Assembly: GCA_963791805.1 (NCBI GenBank)
Contig: CAWBTU010000006.1
Location: 1-64,000, forward strand
Direction of reading: 5' to 3'
Origin: JACMJL01 sp963791805
GTDB lineage: Bacteria > Bacillota > Clostridia > Clostridiales > Clostridiaceae
Length of the DNA stretch: 64,000 nucleotides
Position 1 is the stretch's first letter; every line of letters begins with the position of its first letter. Under the pieces are notes generated by a model. The model saw nothing but the letters and a program-made list of their open reading frames with translations. It had not been told where the DNA came from and searched no databases. Positions 38,587 through 48,257 of the stretch are shown one piece after another. The translations under genes were made by a program, and so were the position numbers.

Positions 38587-40502
38587 GTGCGCCCAGCATG
38601 GGCGCAATCTAACGGGTGAAAGTCCCGAGCACGGGTTGATAGTGCCAAGTGCATAGCTTAAGACAAGGGTGTCCATGGTGACGTGGAATCTGAAGGAAGT
38701 CGGCGGCAAAACTCTGGTCTGACGAACAGAAACTACATATAAGGCATATGTCTGTGGGTAAGGTTGCAATACAAATCGAAGCCCAAAACTATTCGAAACA
38801 GGCGGTGTAAATGTAGCAGATGGATGGAGTGAAAGATTGCGCTCTTACCTGGGGAGGTCTGATAGAAAAGTTATTGATATGAATTTAGATATAATAACCC
38901 ATACAGTGATGTATGACTGAACTATCAGAAGTCAGCAGAGGTCATAGTACCACGTAAAACGCGTTAGCGTGGGAAGGACTGAACAATAGGAGGTTTTGGA
39001 AGCTTGAAGAATTCGAGAGAAATACAAAAATTGCAGAAAACTTCATATATAGAAGACTGGACGTGTGATGTAGGAGTGGAACTCCAAGATAGCACGGGAG
39101 TGCATAGTATTTCTACGGCATTTAATAGTGGAAAAGACGATGGAAAGCTGTACACCAGTAATTTGCTTGAAAAGATTTTAGAAAAGAATAATCTAAATCT
39201 AGCATATAAGAAAGTTAAGGCAAATAAGGGAAGCCATGGAGTTGATGGAATGAAGGTGGATGAACTTCTACCACATCTAAAACAATATGGCGAAGCCCTT
39301 CGGGCAAATATACTGGGAGGGACATATTGTCCTCAACCTGTTAGGAGAGTGGAAATACCCAAACCTGACGGAGGAATAAGACTACTTGGAATACCTACAG
39401 TAGTTGATAGAATGGTTCAACAAGCAACTGCACAAATATTAACTCCAATATTTGAAAAGACTTTTTCAGATAATAGTTATGGGTTCAGACCTAAAAGGGA
39501 TGCAAAACAAGCCATAGAAAAAGCTAAAGAGTATATGCAACAGGGATATAAATGGGTTGTAGATATAGACCTTGCCAAATATTTCGATACAGTAAACCAT
39601 GATAAACTTATGGCTCTTATTGCAAGAGAAATAGCAGATAAAAGAGTACTGAAACTGATAAGGTTATTTTTACAAAGTGGAGTTATGATAAATGGCATTG
39701 TAATTGAGAGTGATGAAGGCTGTCCACAAGGTGGTCCACTTAGTCCACTTCTCAGTAATATAATGCTTACAGAACTGGATAGAGAACTTGAGAAAAGAGG
39801 ACATAAATTCTGCCGTTATGCGGATGATAACAATATTTATGTTAAAAGCAGGAAAGCTGGAGAAAGAGTTATGCTAAGCATAACAAAATTTATTGAAGAG
39901 AAACTAAAACTCAAGGTAAACAAAGATAAAAGTGCAGTTGATAGACCATGGAAAAGAAAATTTTTAGGTTTTACATTCTATCAGTGGTATGGAAAGATAG
40001 GAATAAGAGTCCATCAAAAATCTATAGCCAAGTTCAAAGCTAAAGTCAAGGAAATTACAGCAAGAAGTAATGCTTGGAGCATGGAATACAGAATGAAAAG
40101 GCTTCGTCAATGCATAACAGGATGGTTAAACTATTTTAAAATAGCTGATATAAGCAGAGTTGCAAAAGAACTTGATGAATGGATTAGACGGAGGTTAAGA
40201 ATGTGCTTTTGGAAGCAGTGGAAAAAGATTAAAACTAAGCATGATAATCTTAAAAAGCTTGGGATTAATGAAAATAAGGCATGGGAATTTGCTAATACAA
40301 GGAAAAGCTATTGGAGAATATCCAATAGTCCAATACTTAAGTCCACTCTTACAAATTCGTATCTTGAAGAACTAGGATATACAAGTATTTATAATAGATA
40401 TAAGCAAGTACATTAATTCTTATTGAACCGCCGTGTACCGAACGGTACGCACGGTGGTGTGAGAGGTCGCTGAGTAAAATAATTACTCAGCTCCTACTCG
40501 AT
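38587..40502 (+). mobile_element. Group II intron, bacterial class C, apparently intact
   Basis: The 5' end GTGCGCCCAGCATGGGCGC is a group II start (GUGYG). Domain V is at about 40426-40466 (GAACCGCCGTGTACC... with CGC as candidate catalytic triad), and domain VI at about 40468-40493 (GCTGAGTAAAATAATTACTCAGC). The 3' end is put at CTCGAT by comparison with known 3' ends. The intron encodes a reverse transcriptase in domain IV. It sits right after a rho-independent terminator, the usual class C target. Boundaries are within a few bases. Confidence 0.88.
39004..40416 (+). CDS. ltrA: Group II intron reverse transcriptase/maturase
   Basis: A 470-aa protein. RT motifs run from about 50 to 310, with the catalytic YADD at 272-275 and GCPQGGPLSPLLSN before it; a maturase (X) domain follows (about 330-420). 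The C-terminal RKSYWRISNSPILKSTLTN is typical of class C enzymes, which lack an HNH endonuclease. It promotes splicing and retrohoming. The start is TTG with AGGAGG 10 nt upstream. No disruption is seen, so it may be active. Confidence 0.95.
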   Translation: MKNSREIQKLQKTSYIEDWTCDVGVELQDSTGVHSISTAFNSGKDDGKLYTSNLLEKILEKNNLNLAYKKVKANKGSHGVDGMKVDELLPHLKQYGEALRANILGGTYCPQPVRRVEIPKPDGGIRLLGIPTVVDRMVQQATAQILTPIFEKTFSDNSYGFRPKRDAKQAIEKAKEYMQQGYKWVVDIDLAKYFDTVNHDKLMALIAREIADKRVLKLIRLFLQSGVMINGIVIESDEGCPQGGPLSPLLSNIMLTELDRELEKRGHKFCRYADDNNIYVKSRKAGERVMLSITKFIEEKLKLKVNKDKSAVDRPWKRKFLGFTFYQWYGKIGIRVHQKSIAKFKAKVKEITARSNAWSMEYRMKRLRQCITGWLNYFKIADISRVAKELDEWIRRRLRMCFWKQWKKIKTKHDNLKKLGINENKAWEFANTRKSYWRISNSPILKSTLTNSYLEELGYTSIYNRYKQVH

Positions 40503-40513
40503 TACTATATAAA

Positions 40514-40542
40514 TTGACAATAATACTGTAGTATAATATAAT
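40514..40542 (+). promoter_or_regulatory. Promoter of ileS leader
   Basis: Perfect -35 TTGACA (40514-40519), 17-bp spacer, perfect -10 TATAAT (40537-40542), 12 bases after the intron end. The intron thus does not interrupt the ileS unit. Confidence 0.85.
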
Positions 40543-40548
40543 ATCATG

Positions 40549-40789
40549 TAATGAAATAAAGGCTTTGATTAGGAAAAGTACTTAGATTTGTGACTTAAAG
40601 AGAGTGGGGAAAGGTGGAAACCCATAGAAATAATTTAAGGAAAATCACCTAGGAGTCGAGAACTGAAATTAGAGTAAGTTTTTCCGTAGTTCTGCGTTAA
40701 AGGATAGAGTATGAAAGTACTTGAAAGGTCGCCATAGGTGGTACTCTGAGTTTAACTTCGTCCTATATTAGGGTGAAGTTTTATTTTTT
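40549..40789 (+). promoter_or_regulatory. T-box riboswitch (isoleucine) upstream of ileS
   Basis: Stem I has AGTA and AGAGAGTGGGG-type distal elements. The specifier is ATC (40644-40646), followed by ACCT. The T-box ATAGGTGGTACTCT lies at about 40734-40747. The antiterminator ATAGG/CCTAT competes with the terminator AACTTC(G)TCCTAT / AGGGTGAAGTT (40754-40780), followed by TTATTTTTT. Uncharged tRNA-Ile should allow ileS expression. Confidence 0.92.
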
Positions 40790-40834
40790 AGATATAGAGG
40801 AGCAAGGATGTTTATTTGTGAAAGGGGTTAAACA

Positions 40835-43800
40835 ATGTACAAGAAAATTGATAATTCAAGAAGTTTTGTAGAAATGGAAAAAGATATTTTAAAGCTTTGG
40901 GGAGATAAGGATATAGTAAAGAAAAACTTTGATATGAATGACGAGGGAGAGTACTTTACTTTTTACGATGGTCCTCCAACGGCTAATGGAAAACCCCATA
41001 TAGGGCATGTTATTACAAGAGTTATGAAGGATTTAATACCTAGATATAAAGTTATGAAAGGTTATAAGGTTCTAAGAAAAGCTGGATGGGATACTCATGG
41101 GTTACCAGTTGAACTTGAAGTAGAGAAAGCACTTGGAATCTCAGGAAAACCTCAAATTGAAGAATATGGTGTTGAAAAATTCGTTGAGAAGTGTAAAGAA
41201 AGTGTATTTACCTATTCTGCTCAGTGGAAGGATATGTCTGAGAAAATTGGATACTGGGTTGATATGGATGATCCTTATGTAACTTATCACAATGACTACA
41301 TTGAGTCAGTATGGTGGTCACTAAAGCAAATATGGGATAAAGACCTTTTGTATAAAGGACACAAAATCGTTCCTTATTGTCCTAGATGTGGAACAGCTCT
41401 TTCCTCACATGAAGTTGCACAAGGCTATAAGGATGTAAAAGAAACATCAGTTTATGTAAAATTTAAATTAAAAAATGAAGATGCTAGCATATTAGTGTGG
41501 ACGACAACTCCATGGACATTACCTAGCAATGTTGCTCTTGCAGTAAATCAAAAATACGATTACGTTGAAGTAATAAACAAGGAAGAGCACCTAATTCTGG
41601 CAAAAGAATTATTGGGTAAGCTTGAAGGCGATTATGAAATAGTTAAAGAATTTAAAGGTGAGGAGCTTTTAGGAAAAGAATATCACCAGATGTTTAAATT
41701 CGAGACACCTAGCACTAAAGCCTTCTATGTGGTTCATGGTGACTTTGTAACTCTTTCTGATGGTACAGGGGTAGTTCATATTGCACCGGCTTATGGCGAA
41801 GATGATAACCTTATAGGAAAGAAGAATAACCTACCACTAATTAATTTAGTTGATACTCAAGGTAAGTTTGTAGCGGAAGTAAAAGATTGGGCAGGTTTGT
41901 TTGTTAAAGATGCAGATCCTAAAATCATAAAATTTTTAACAGAAGCAAACATCGTTTATACTACAGAGAAGTTTACTCATTCATATCCCTTCTGTTGGAG
42001 ATGTGATACTCCACTTCTATATTATCCTAGAGAAAGCTGGTTCGTTAGAATGTCTTCTTTAAGGGACGGATTATTAAAAAACAACGAAACAGTAAATTGG
42101 TTACCTGACAATATTAGAACAGGAAGAATGGGTAAATTTTTAGAGAATGTTATTGATTGGGGTATTTCTAGAGAACGATATTGGGGAACTCCGCTACCTA
42201 TTTGGGAATGCCAATGTGGTCATAGAGAATGTATAGGAAGTATTGAAGAATTAAAGGAAAAAGGAATAAATGTTCCTGGAAACATAGAGCTTCATAAGCC
42301 ATATATAGATGGAGTAAAGCTAACATGTCCTCATTGTCAAAAAGAAATGTCAAGAGTTTCTGAAGTTATTGACTGCTGGTATGATTCAGGATCAATGCCT
42401 TTTGCTCAACATCATTATCCTTTTGAAAATAAAGAGGTATTTGAAGCTAATTTCCCTGCTCAATTTATCTCAGAAGCAGTAGATCAAACAAGAGGTTGGT
42501 TCTACACATTACTTGCAATATCTACAATATTATTTGAAAAGAGTCCTTTTGAGAACTGTGTTGTTCTAGGACACGTACTTGATAAGAATGGATTGAAGAT
42601 GTCTAAGCATAAAGGTAATGTATTAAGTCCATTTACTGTACTAGAAAATGAAGGAGCAGATGCAACTAGATGGTATTTCTATACCGCATCAGCACCATGG
42701 CTTCCATCAAGATTTTATGAAGATGCTGTAGTTGATGTACAACGTAAGTTTATAGGTACATTATGGAATGTATATTCTTTCTATGTGTTATATGCTCAAA
42801 TAGATAAATTTGACCCAACTAAATATAGCGATTTTGTTAGCGATAATGTAATGGATAAATGGGTAATGTCAAGATTAAATTCTTTAGTTAAAGAAGTTGA
42901 TGATGATTTAAACAACTATAAGATAACTCAAGCAGCAAATGCTATTGAAGGATTTACTGATGAATTGTCTAATTGGTATGTAAGAAGGAATAGATCAAGA
43001 TACTGGTCGGAGGAATTAACAGAAGATAAAATTGGAGCATATGTGACTTTATATAGGGTCTTGAAGACTGTGGTTCAAGTTGCTGCACCATTTATTCCTT
43101 TTGTAACTGAAGAAATTTATCAAAATCTAGTAGTTAATTTAGATAAAGAGGCACCGGAAAGCGTACATCTTTGTATGTGGCCAGAATATGAAGAGAAATT
43201 TGTAGACAAAGACTTAGAGGCTGAAATGGAAGTAGCATATACGCTAGTTAAGTTAGGTAGAAGTGCTAGAAATGCAAGCAATAGAAAAAACAGGCAGCCA
43301 CTTTCTGAAATTTTAGTAAGCACAAAATCTCTTCCTGAGTATTATGGAGATATTATAAAAGAAGAGCTTAATATTAAGGAAATAAAGTTTGGCTCAGACT
43401 TGTCAAAGTATGTTAATTTTGAAATAAAGCCTAATCTACCTGTTTTAGGTAAGCCTTATGGTAAGCATATACCAGGTATTAAAAAAGAGCTGGCTGCAAT
43501 GAATCAGATGACATTAGCTCAAAAGATTATGGCAGGTGAAACTGTAACAATTAGTACAGGGAATATTGAAATTGCACTTAATAGTGAAAACCTTCTTGTA
43601 ACCATGCAAGGACTTGAGGGATTTGCCTTTGCAGGTGAAGGTGAATTAGGAGTTGTTCTTGATATCACAATAACTGATGAACTAAAAGAAGAGGGAAATA
43701 TAAGAGAAATATTAAGTAAAGTACAGAACATGAGAAAAGAAAGTGACTTTGAAGTAGCTGATAAAATTAAGCTTTACGTAGGTGGAAATCAGGAATTAGA

Positions 43801-43939
43801 GAATATTATCAAAAAACATGAGGATACAATTATGAAAGAGACATTGTCTATTGAGATTGTATATAATTCTGGTAAAGAATGTACTGAATTCAATATTAAT
43901 GGGGAAAAACTGAATATTGCTGTTGAGGTAATAAAATAA
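40835..43939 (+). CDS. ileS: Isoleucyl-tRNA synthetase, long (eukaryote-like) type
   Basis: A 1034-aa enzyme charging tRNA-Ile. HIGH is at 55-58 and the KMSKS loop appears as KMSKH (588-592). The editing domain lies between (WTTTPWTLPSNVA). The length, KMSKH loop and sequence style fit the second IleRS group, whose members are often naturally mupirocin-tolerant. It is preceded by an isoleucine T-box and followed 85 bases later by ccpA. Confidence 0.96.
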   Translation: MYKKIDNSRSFVEMEKDILKLWGDKDIVKKNFDMNDEGEYFTFYDGPPTANGKPHIGHVITRVMKDLIPRYKVMKGYKVLRKAGWDTHGLPVELEVEKALGISGKPQIEEYGVEKFVEKCKESVFTYSAQWKDMSEKIGYWVDMDDPYVTYHNDYIESVWWSLKQIWDKDLLYKGHKIVPYCPRCGTALSSHEVAQGYKDVKETSVYVKFKLKNEDASILVWTTTPWTLPSNVALAVNQKYDYVEVINKEEHLILAKELLGKLEGDYEIVKEFKGEELLGKEYHQMFKFETPSTKAFYVVHGDFVTLSDGTGVVHIAPAYGEDDNLIGKKNNLPLINLVDTQGKFVAEVKDWAGLFVKDADPKIIKFLTEANIVYTTEKFTHSYPFCWRCDTPLLYYPRESWFVRMSSLRDGLLKNNETVNWLPDNIRTGRMGKFLENVIDWGISRERYWGTPLPIWECQCGHRECIGSIEELKEKGINVPGNIELHKPYIDGVKLTCPHCQKEMSRVSEVIDCWYDSGSMPFAQHHYPFENKEVFEANFPAQFISEAVDQTRGWFYTLLAISTILFEKSPFENCVVLGHVLDKNGLKMSKHKGNVLSPFTVLENEGADATRWYFYTASAPWLPSRFYEDAVVDVQRKFIGTLWNVYSFYVLYAQIDKFDPTKYSDFVSDNVMDKWVMSRLNSLVKEVDDDLNNYKITQAANAIEGFTDELSNWYVRRNRSRYWSEELTEDKIGAYVTLYRVLKTVVQVAAPFIPFVTEEIYQNLVVNLDKEAPESVHLCMWPEYEEKFVDKDLEAEMEVAYTLVKLGRSARNASNRKNRQPLSEILVSTKSLPEYYGDIIKEELNIKEIKFGSDLSKYVNFEIKPNLPVLGKPYGKHIPGIKKELAAMNQMTLAQKIMAGETVTISTGNIEIALNSENLLVTMQGLEGFAFAGEGELGVVLDITITDELKEEGNIREILSKVQNMRKESDFEVADKIKLYVGGNQELENIIKKHEDTIMKETLSIEIVYNSGKECTEFNINGEKLNIAVEVIK

Positions 43940-44024
43940 GATTTTCTGTTAAATAAAACTTGCTTGTAAACAGCTAGCTTTAAAAGTATAATTATTCTAA
44001 TGATACAAATTAGGGGTTGATAAT

Positions 44025-45020
44025 ATGGCAGCTTCAATAAAAGATGTAGCAAAGGAAGCAGGAGTTTCTATTGCTACAGTTTCAAGAGTTTTAAATGAAG
44101 TGGACGTCGTAAATGAAGATACAAAAGATAAAGTAAATAAAGCAATAGTAAAGCTTGATTACAGGCCTAATATAGTTGCTAGGAGTCTAAAGACGCAAAA
44201 AACAAGTACAATTGGTATTATAATTCCTGATATATCTAGTCAATTTTATTCAGAAATAGTTCGAGGATCTGAAGATGTGTCTAATATTTATGATTATAAT
44301 ATAATTCTTTGTAATACAGATTTAGATCAAAACAAAGAAATAGAGTATATAAAAGTGTTAAAGGAAAAAATGGTTGATGGGGTTATTTACATGAGTAACT
44401 CCTTAGAACCTGAAATAATTACACTTTTACAAAGTCTTCAAATCCCTACAGTTCTTGTGGAAACAAGAGACAGGGACCATACATTCCCAAGTGTAACTAT
44501 TGATAATGAAAAAGCTGCATTTGATGCTGTAAATTATCTAATAAATAAGGGAGACAAAAAAATTGTATTTCTTGGATCTGATCCAGAATATAAAAATGCT
44601 TCTGCATACAGATATTTAGGCTATAAAAAAGCCTTAGAAGATAACAATATTCCTTATGATGAGAGTATTGTGAGATTTGGTGGCCTAAAAGCTAAAGATG
44701 GATATGAAACAATGAAAGAACTTTCTAAGGAAGCAAAATTTGATGGTGTTTTTTGTAGTAGTGATGAAATTGCCATGGGCGTAATAAATGCTTTGAGAGA
44801 GAATAACATAAAAGTTCCAGAGGAAGTTGATGTTATAGGCTTCGATAATATTTATATGTCTACAATATTTTATCCAAAGCTGTCATCTGTAGCACAGCCC
44901 ATGTACGATATGGGTTCAGTTGGTATGAGAATGTTAATTAAAATAATAAACAAGAAAAAACTTGAATTAGAGCATATAGTTTTAGACCATATGATAGTAG
45001 AAAGAGATTCTTGTAAGTAA
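44025..45020 (+). CDS. ccpA: LacI family regulator, probable catabolite control protein A
   Basis: A 331-aa repressor/activator. Residues 3-23 are the LacI helix-turn-helix (IKDVAKEAGVSIATVSRVLN) with the hinge helix near 55; the rest is a periplasmic-binding-protein-like core (TIGIIIPDISSQFYSEIV). Length and the location after ileS match CcpA genes of other clostridia. CcpA binds cre sites with phosphorylated HPr/Crh to mediate carbon catabolite control. A candidate cre occurs at 62418 in this window. Confidence 0.85.
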   Translation: MAASIKDVAKEAGVSIATVSRVLNEVDVVNEDTKDKVNKAIVKLDYRPNIVARSLKTQKTSTIGIIIPDISSQFYSEIVRGSEDVSNIYDYNIILCNTDLDQNKEIEYIKVLKEKMVDGVIYMSNSLEPEIITLLQSLQIPTVLVETRDRDHTFPSVTIDNEKAAFDAVNYLINKGDKKIVFLGSDPEYKNASAYRYLGYKKALEDNNIPYDESIVRFGGLKAKDGYETMKELSKEAKFDGVFCSSDEIAMGVINALRENNIKVPEEVDVIGFDNIYMSTIFYPKLSSVAQPMYDMGSVGMRMLIKIINKKKLELEHIVLDHMIVERDSCK

Positions 45021-45021
45021 T

Positions 45022-45060
45022 AAAAGGTTAAGCATTAAATTTGATGCTTAACCTTTTTTT
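45022..45060 (+). terminator. Intrinsic terminator after ccpA
   Basis: AAAAGGTTAAGCAT pairs with ATGCTTAACCTTTT, followed by more Ts. Confidence 0.88.
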
Positions 45061-45146
45061 ACATAGTTTAATGTAGTATTTAATAATCTATTAGAGTAAA
45101 AAATAAGTATTTGTAGTATGGTTTTAAAACAATAAAAGGTAATATA

Positions 45147-45155
45147 TGGTATAAT
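45147..45155 (+). promoter_or_regulatory. Extended -10 promoter element
   Basis: TGGTATAAT is an extended -10, 35 bases before the next start codon; no good -35 is seen. Confidence 0.45.
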
Positions 45156-45189
45156 ATAAATAATTTAGATATAAGAGAAAGGGCAAAGC

Positions 45190-46056
45190 ATGGTTAGTTA
45201 TGTAAAAAGTTATGATGACATTAAAGTAAAGGAAATATTAAATTCAGCTGATAAATTTTATGATTGGCATTTCAGTTTTAATCAGAAATGTGATATTGTA
45301 AGACTTAGAAAATTGGTAAATAACTGCCAAGCAACTTTGCGGTTTTCTAAGGACAATTTTAATGAGCTTGTTGAAGCTTTAGCAGAAGATTCAATCAAAA
45401 GATATGAGTTAGATTTATTTATAAGAAAGTTAGATTACTATTTAAACAGAATAAGGCGGTTAAAGATAGAGCTAAGGAACCATGTAGTTAATATTGATAT
45501 AAAATACAAAAACATAAAGGTTTTGAGAAAAGATTTTAAAAATATATTATCATATACAAATAAAAAAGGTAATGTGACTAAGTTTTATATATTGACTCAT
45601 TACAAGTATAAATATATATTTAATGGAATTACTTCTGATTTAAGACCTATAAAAGATTTTAAGCAAGCAAAATATGCAAGTTTGTATATAGAAATATTAT
45701 GTATGATTGATGAGTTAAATAAAGTATGGAAGCTAAATGCCGAAAAACTGCAACTTGAGAGTATAACTTTTAATTTTGACAATGTATCTGAAAAATTACA
45801 ATTTCAATGTGTACAGTTACATAAAATATATAATATTCACACTGTTTACAATAAATCTATTACAAAGGTGTTAAAGAAAAATACTTGTTTTAAAGCACTT
45901 AACCCATATCTAGAAGATACTTATGAAAGAATTGAAGAGGTACTAGATTATTTGTGTTTTTATAATATATATCTAGAAAAAAAAACCTCTGAAGGAAATG
46001 AAAATATGTTAAAAAATATACTACATAGTGATATAATATATTCTATAACTTACTAA
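45190..46056 (+). CDS. Helical protein of unknown function
   Basis: A 288-aa lysine- and tyrosine-rich protein with no signal peptide or membrane segment. The sequence is mostly amphipathic helices (FIRKLDYYLNRIRRLKIELR). I do not recognise a family. It is followed 28 bases later by a small exported protein gene, so the two may be cotranscribed. The RBS is a weak GAAAGGG. Confidence 0.55.
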   Translation: MVSYVKSYDDIKVKEILNSADKFYDWHFSFNQKCDIVRLRKLVNNCQATLRFSKDNFNELVEALAEDSIKRYELDLFIRKLDYYLNRIRRLKIELRNHVVNIDIKYKNIKVLRKDFKNILSYTNKKGNVTKFYILTHYKYKYIFNGITSDLRPIKDFKQAKYASLYIEILCMIDELNKVWKLNAEKLQLESITFNFDNVSEKLQFQCVQLHKIYNIHTVYNKSITKVLKKNTCFKALNPYLEDTYERIEEVLDYLCFYNIYLEKKTSEGNENMLKNILHSDIIYSITY

Positions 46057-46084
46057 TGAAACAATATTTGGAAGGAAGAATAGA

Positions 46085-46717
46085 ATGAATCGGAATGCAA
46101 CGATTTTAATGTGTGTACTTTTAATGTTTTCTGGAATATTTTTTATTTCGGATAAAGCTAAAGAAAAAGATACTTCATTTCAAAATAAAAGTAATAATAA
46201 TGAAAAAATAAATAGAGAATCTCCTGAAGGTTTAATTGCACAGTTCTATAATATGGAAACAACAATGGACCAGATGCATTTGAAACAGTTTTTTTATTTA
46301 TCTAAGATTGATACTTCTGGAATTAAACTAAAAATAAAAAGTTTCGATGTTGAAAAAATCAATATAGATAAAATTATCAAAATTGAAGAAAAGAACAATA
46401 TTGCGGTAATATCATCTTCATATGAAACTTATTTTAAAGGAATCAATGAACCAAGAGGAGATATAGAAGTAATTACATTAGTAAAAAATGAGCAAGGCTG
46501 GTATATTGTATCTGATATTAATGATATTAGTCAGTTAAATGATATAGATAAAGAATGGCAAGAATCGGAAGTGCTTAATCAAAAAAGGGCCCTATGGACT
46601 AATCAAGCAACAATATGCATTTATAATAATCAGACAAGCTTTGATGAAAAAAACAAAATGTTTATGGAACTAGGGTCAAAAAAACTAAATCAGGCCCTTA
46701 ATGAAAGAAAAAACTAG
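46085..46717 (+). CDS. Exported or membrane-anchored protein, unknown function
   Basis: A 210-aa protein. Residues 5-22 (ATILMCVLLMFSGIFFI) are a signal/anchor helix; a polar Asn/Lys linker follows. The mature domain (about 45-160) resembles small NTF2-like alpha+beta exported domains in length and layout only. GGAAGGAAG precedes the ATG. It ends at a bidirectional terminator shared with the ech operon. Confidence 0.6.
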   Translation: MNRNATILMCVLLMFSGIFFISDKAKEKDTSFQNKSNNNEKINRESPEGLIAQFYNMETTMDQMHLKQFFYLSKIDTSGIKLKIKSFDVEKINIDKIIKIEEKNNIAVISSSYETYFKGINEPRGDIEVITLVKNEQGWYIVSDINDISQLNDIDKEWQESEVLNQKRALWTNQATICIYNNQTSFDEKNKMFMELGSKKLNQALNERKN

Positions 46718-46761
46718 GCAGTTAGTTTATTAAGATGAATTAATAAGCTAACTGCCTAGAA
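46715..46761. terminator. Bidirectional terminator
   Basis: CTAGGCAGTTAG / CTAACTGCCTAG are inverted repeats, overlapping the stop of the exported protein gene and adjoining the ech operon end. Confidence 0.75.
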
Positions 46762-47151
46762 CTATTTAGGATCTGATGAAATCCTAGGAGCTGGATTAGG
46801 GGGCTGTGGCTTTGGTGCCTCCATTTGAAAGGTTTCTACAACTTTAGTTTCTGAACCATTTCTTCTTTCAGTACTCATTGTAATTGATTTCTTTGGACAT
46901 GAAACTACACATTCATTACAAAGAATACACCTAAAAGCATCTAATTCCCATTTGCCAGTTGCTCTGTCTACAGTTATTGCATCAGAGGGACATCTTTTAG
47001 CACAGATTGAACATAGGATACAAGTTTTTTCATTAAAAACTATTCTTCCCTTTGTGCGTTCATAGGGAACTCTTTCAGGACCAGCTGGAAAAGCCCTTGT
47101 TAGTTTTTTATTAAAAAAGTTTCTAGTTACTAATTGAAACATATTTGCCAT
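46762..47151 (-). CDS. echF: Ech hydrogenase subunit F, 2[4Fe-4S] ferredoxin-like
   Basis: A 129-aa protein related to NuoI. Two cluster motifs are complete: C44xxC47xxC50xxxC54 and C75xxC78xxC81xxxC85. It passes electrons between soluble ferredoxin and the small subunit. The C-terminal tail is proline-rich. It is the last gene of the six-gene operon, 15 bases after echE. Confidence 0.9.
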   Translation of the reverse strand: MANMFQLVTRNFFNKKLTRAFPAGPERVPYERTKGRIVFNEKTCILCSICAKRCPSDAITVDRATGKWELDAFRCILCNECVVSCPKKSITMSTERRNGSETKVVETFQMEAPKPQPPNPAPRISSDPK

Positions 47152-47166
47152 GATTACTTATTCCCC

Positions 47167-48243
47167 CTATCTTTCCGTACAACTAATGCATGGGTCGATA
47201 GTTAATGCAAGAATTGGTACGTCATGTAAATTGCTGCCTGGAAGCATTTTTAACAGGGATGGGATATTTGCAAAGGTAGGTGTTCTTATCTTCATTCTTT
47301 GCAAATTTTTAGTTCCGTTTGCACTGTAATAATAAACTGCTTCCCCTCGAGGTTGTTCTATTCTTGAAATAACCTCTCCTTTTGGGAACCCTTTAACTGG
47401 AACTGATAGTTCTCCTCCAGGAAGTTTTTCAATCGCTTGTCTTATTAGATCAAGAGACTGAAACATTTCTCTTATTCTAACAACTGTACGAGCATAGCAA
47501 TCTCCTTCTTTTTCAAACATAGTTTCAAAATTAAGGTGCTTGTATGCACTGTAACCAGTTTCTCTTAAGTCCATTTTAATTCCGCTAGCTCTAGCAACAG
47601 GACCAACAACACTATAATCAAAAGCATCTTGTTTAGTTAAGATTCCTACACCAACTGTTCTTTGTTTAACAGTATAATTATCGATAAATACTGTTTGAAC
47701 TTGTTTTAATTCTTTTTCTAGCTCATTAACTGTAGATAAAATTGTTTTTATATGTTCATCTGTAAAATCATGAAATACACCGCCAACTTTGTTAGCCGAA
47801 ACAATTACTCTATTACCTGTAGTCATTTCCATAATATCTAATATTTTTTCTCTATATTTCCAAGTTTCCATAAACAGACTTTCAAAACCGAAACCATCAG
47901 CTAGTAATCCAAGCCATAAAAAGTGACTTTGAAGTCTGCTCAATTCTGCCCAGATTACTCTTAAATATTCTGCTCTATCTGGTACCTGAATTCCCATTAA
48001 ATCTTCGATTCCTCTTACATAGGCCATTGAATGCATAAAGGAACAAATTCCACAAACTCTTTCAACTACATAAGTCATTTGATTGAAATCTTTTAGTTCA
48101 GCAAGCTTCTCAAGGCCTCTATGTACATATCCTAGAGCGGGAAGTGCTTCTATAACAACCTCATCTTCCATTACTAGCTTTAATTGAAGTGGTTCAGGAA
48201 GTACTGGATGTTGAGGACCAAAGGGTATAATTGTTTTTGCCAT
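47167..48243 (-). CDS. echE: Ech hydrogenase large subunit, [NiFe] active site
   Basis: A 358-aa protein related to NuoD. Both nickel-binding pairs are present: C64xxC67 (ERVCGICS) and C352xxC355 (DPCISCTER), so this is a true [NiFe] hydrogenase rather than a complex I subunit. The protein ends three residues after the last cysteine, so there is no C-terminal peptide for a maturation protease to remove, as in other Ech enzymes. HypA/HypB in this window would supply nickel. Confidence 0.95.
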   Translation of the reverse strand: MAKTIIPFGPQHPVLPEPLQLKLVMEDEVVIEALPALGYVHRGLEKLAELKDFNQMTYVVERVCGICSFMHSMAYVRGIEDLMGIQVPDRAEYLRVIWAELSRLQSHFLWLGLLADGFGFESLFMETWKYREKILDIMEMTTGNRVIVSANKVGGVFHDFTDEHIKTILSTVNELEKELKQVQTVFIDNYTVKQRTVGVGILTKQDAFDYSVVGPVARASGIKMDLRETGYSAYKHLNFETMFEKEGDCYARTVVRIREMFQSLDLIRQAIEKLPGGELSVPVKGFPKGEVISRIEQPRGEAVYYYSANGTKNLQRMKIRTPTFANIPSLLKMLPGSNLHDVPILALTIDPCISCTER

Positions 48244-48257
48244 AATTGTTCTCCTTT

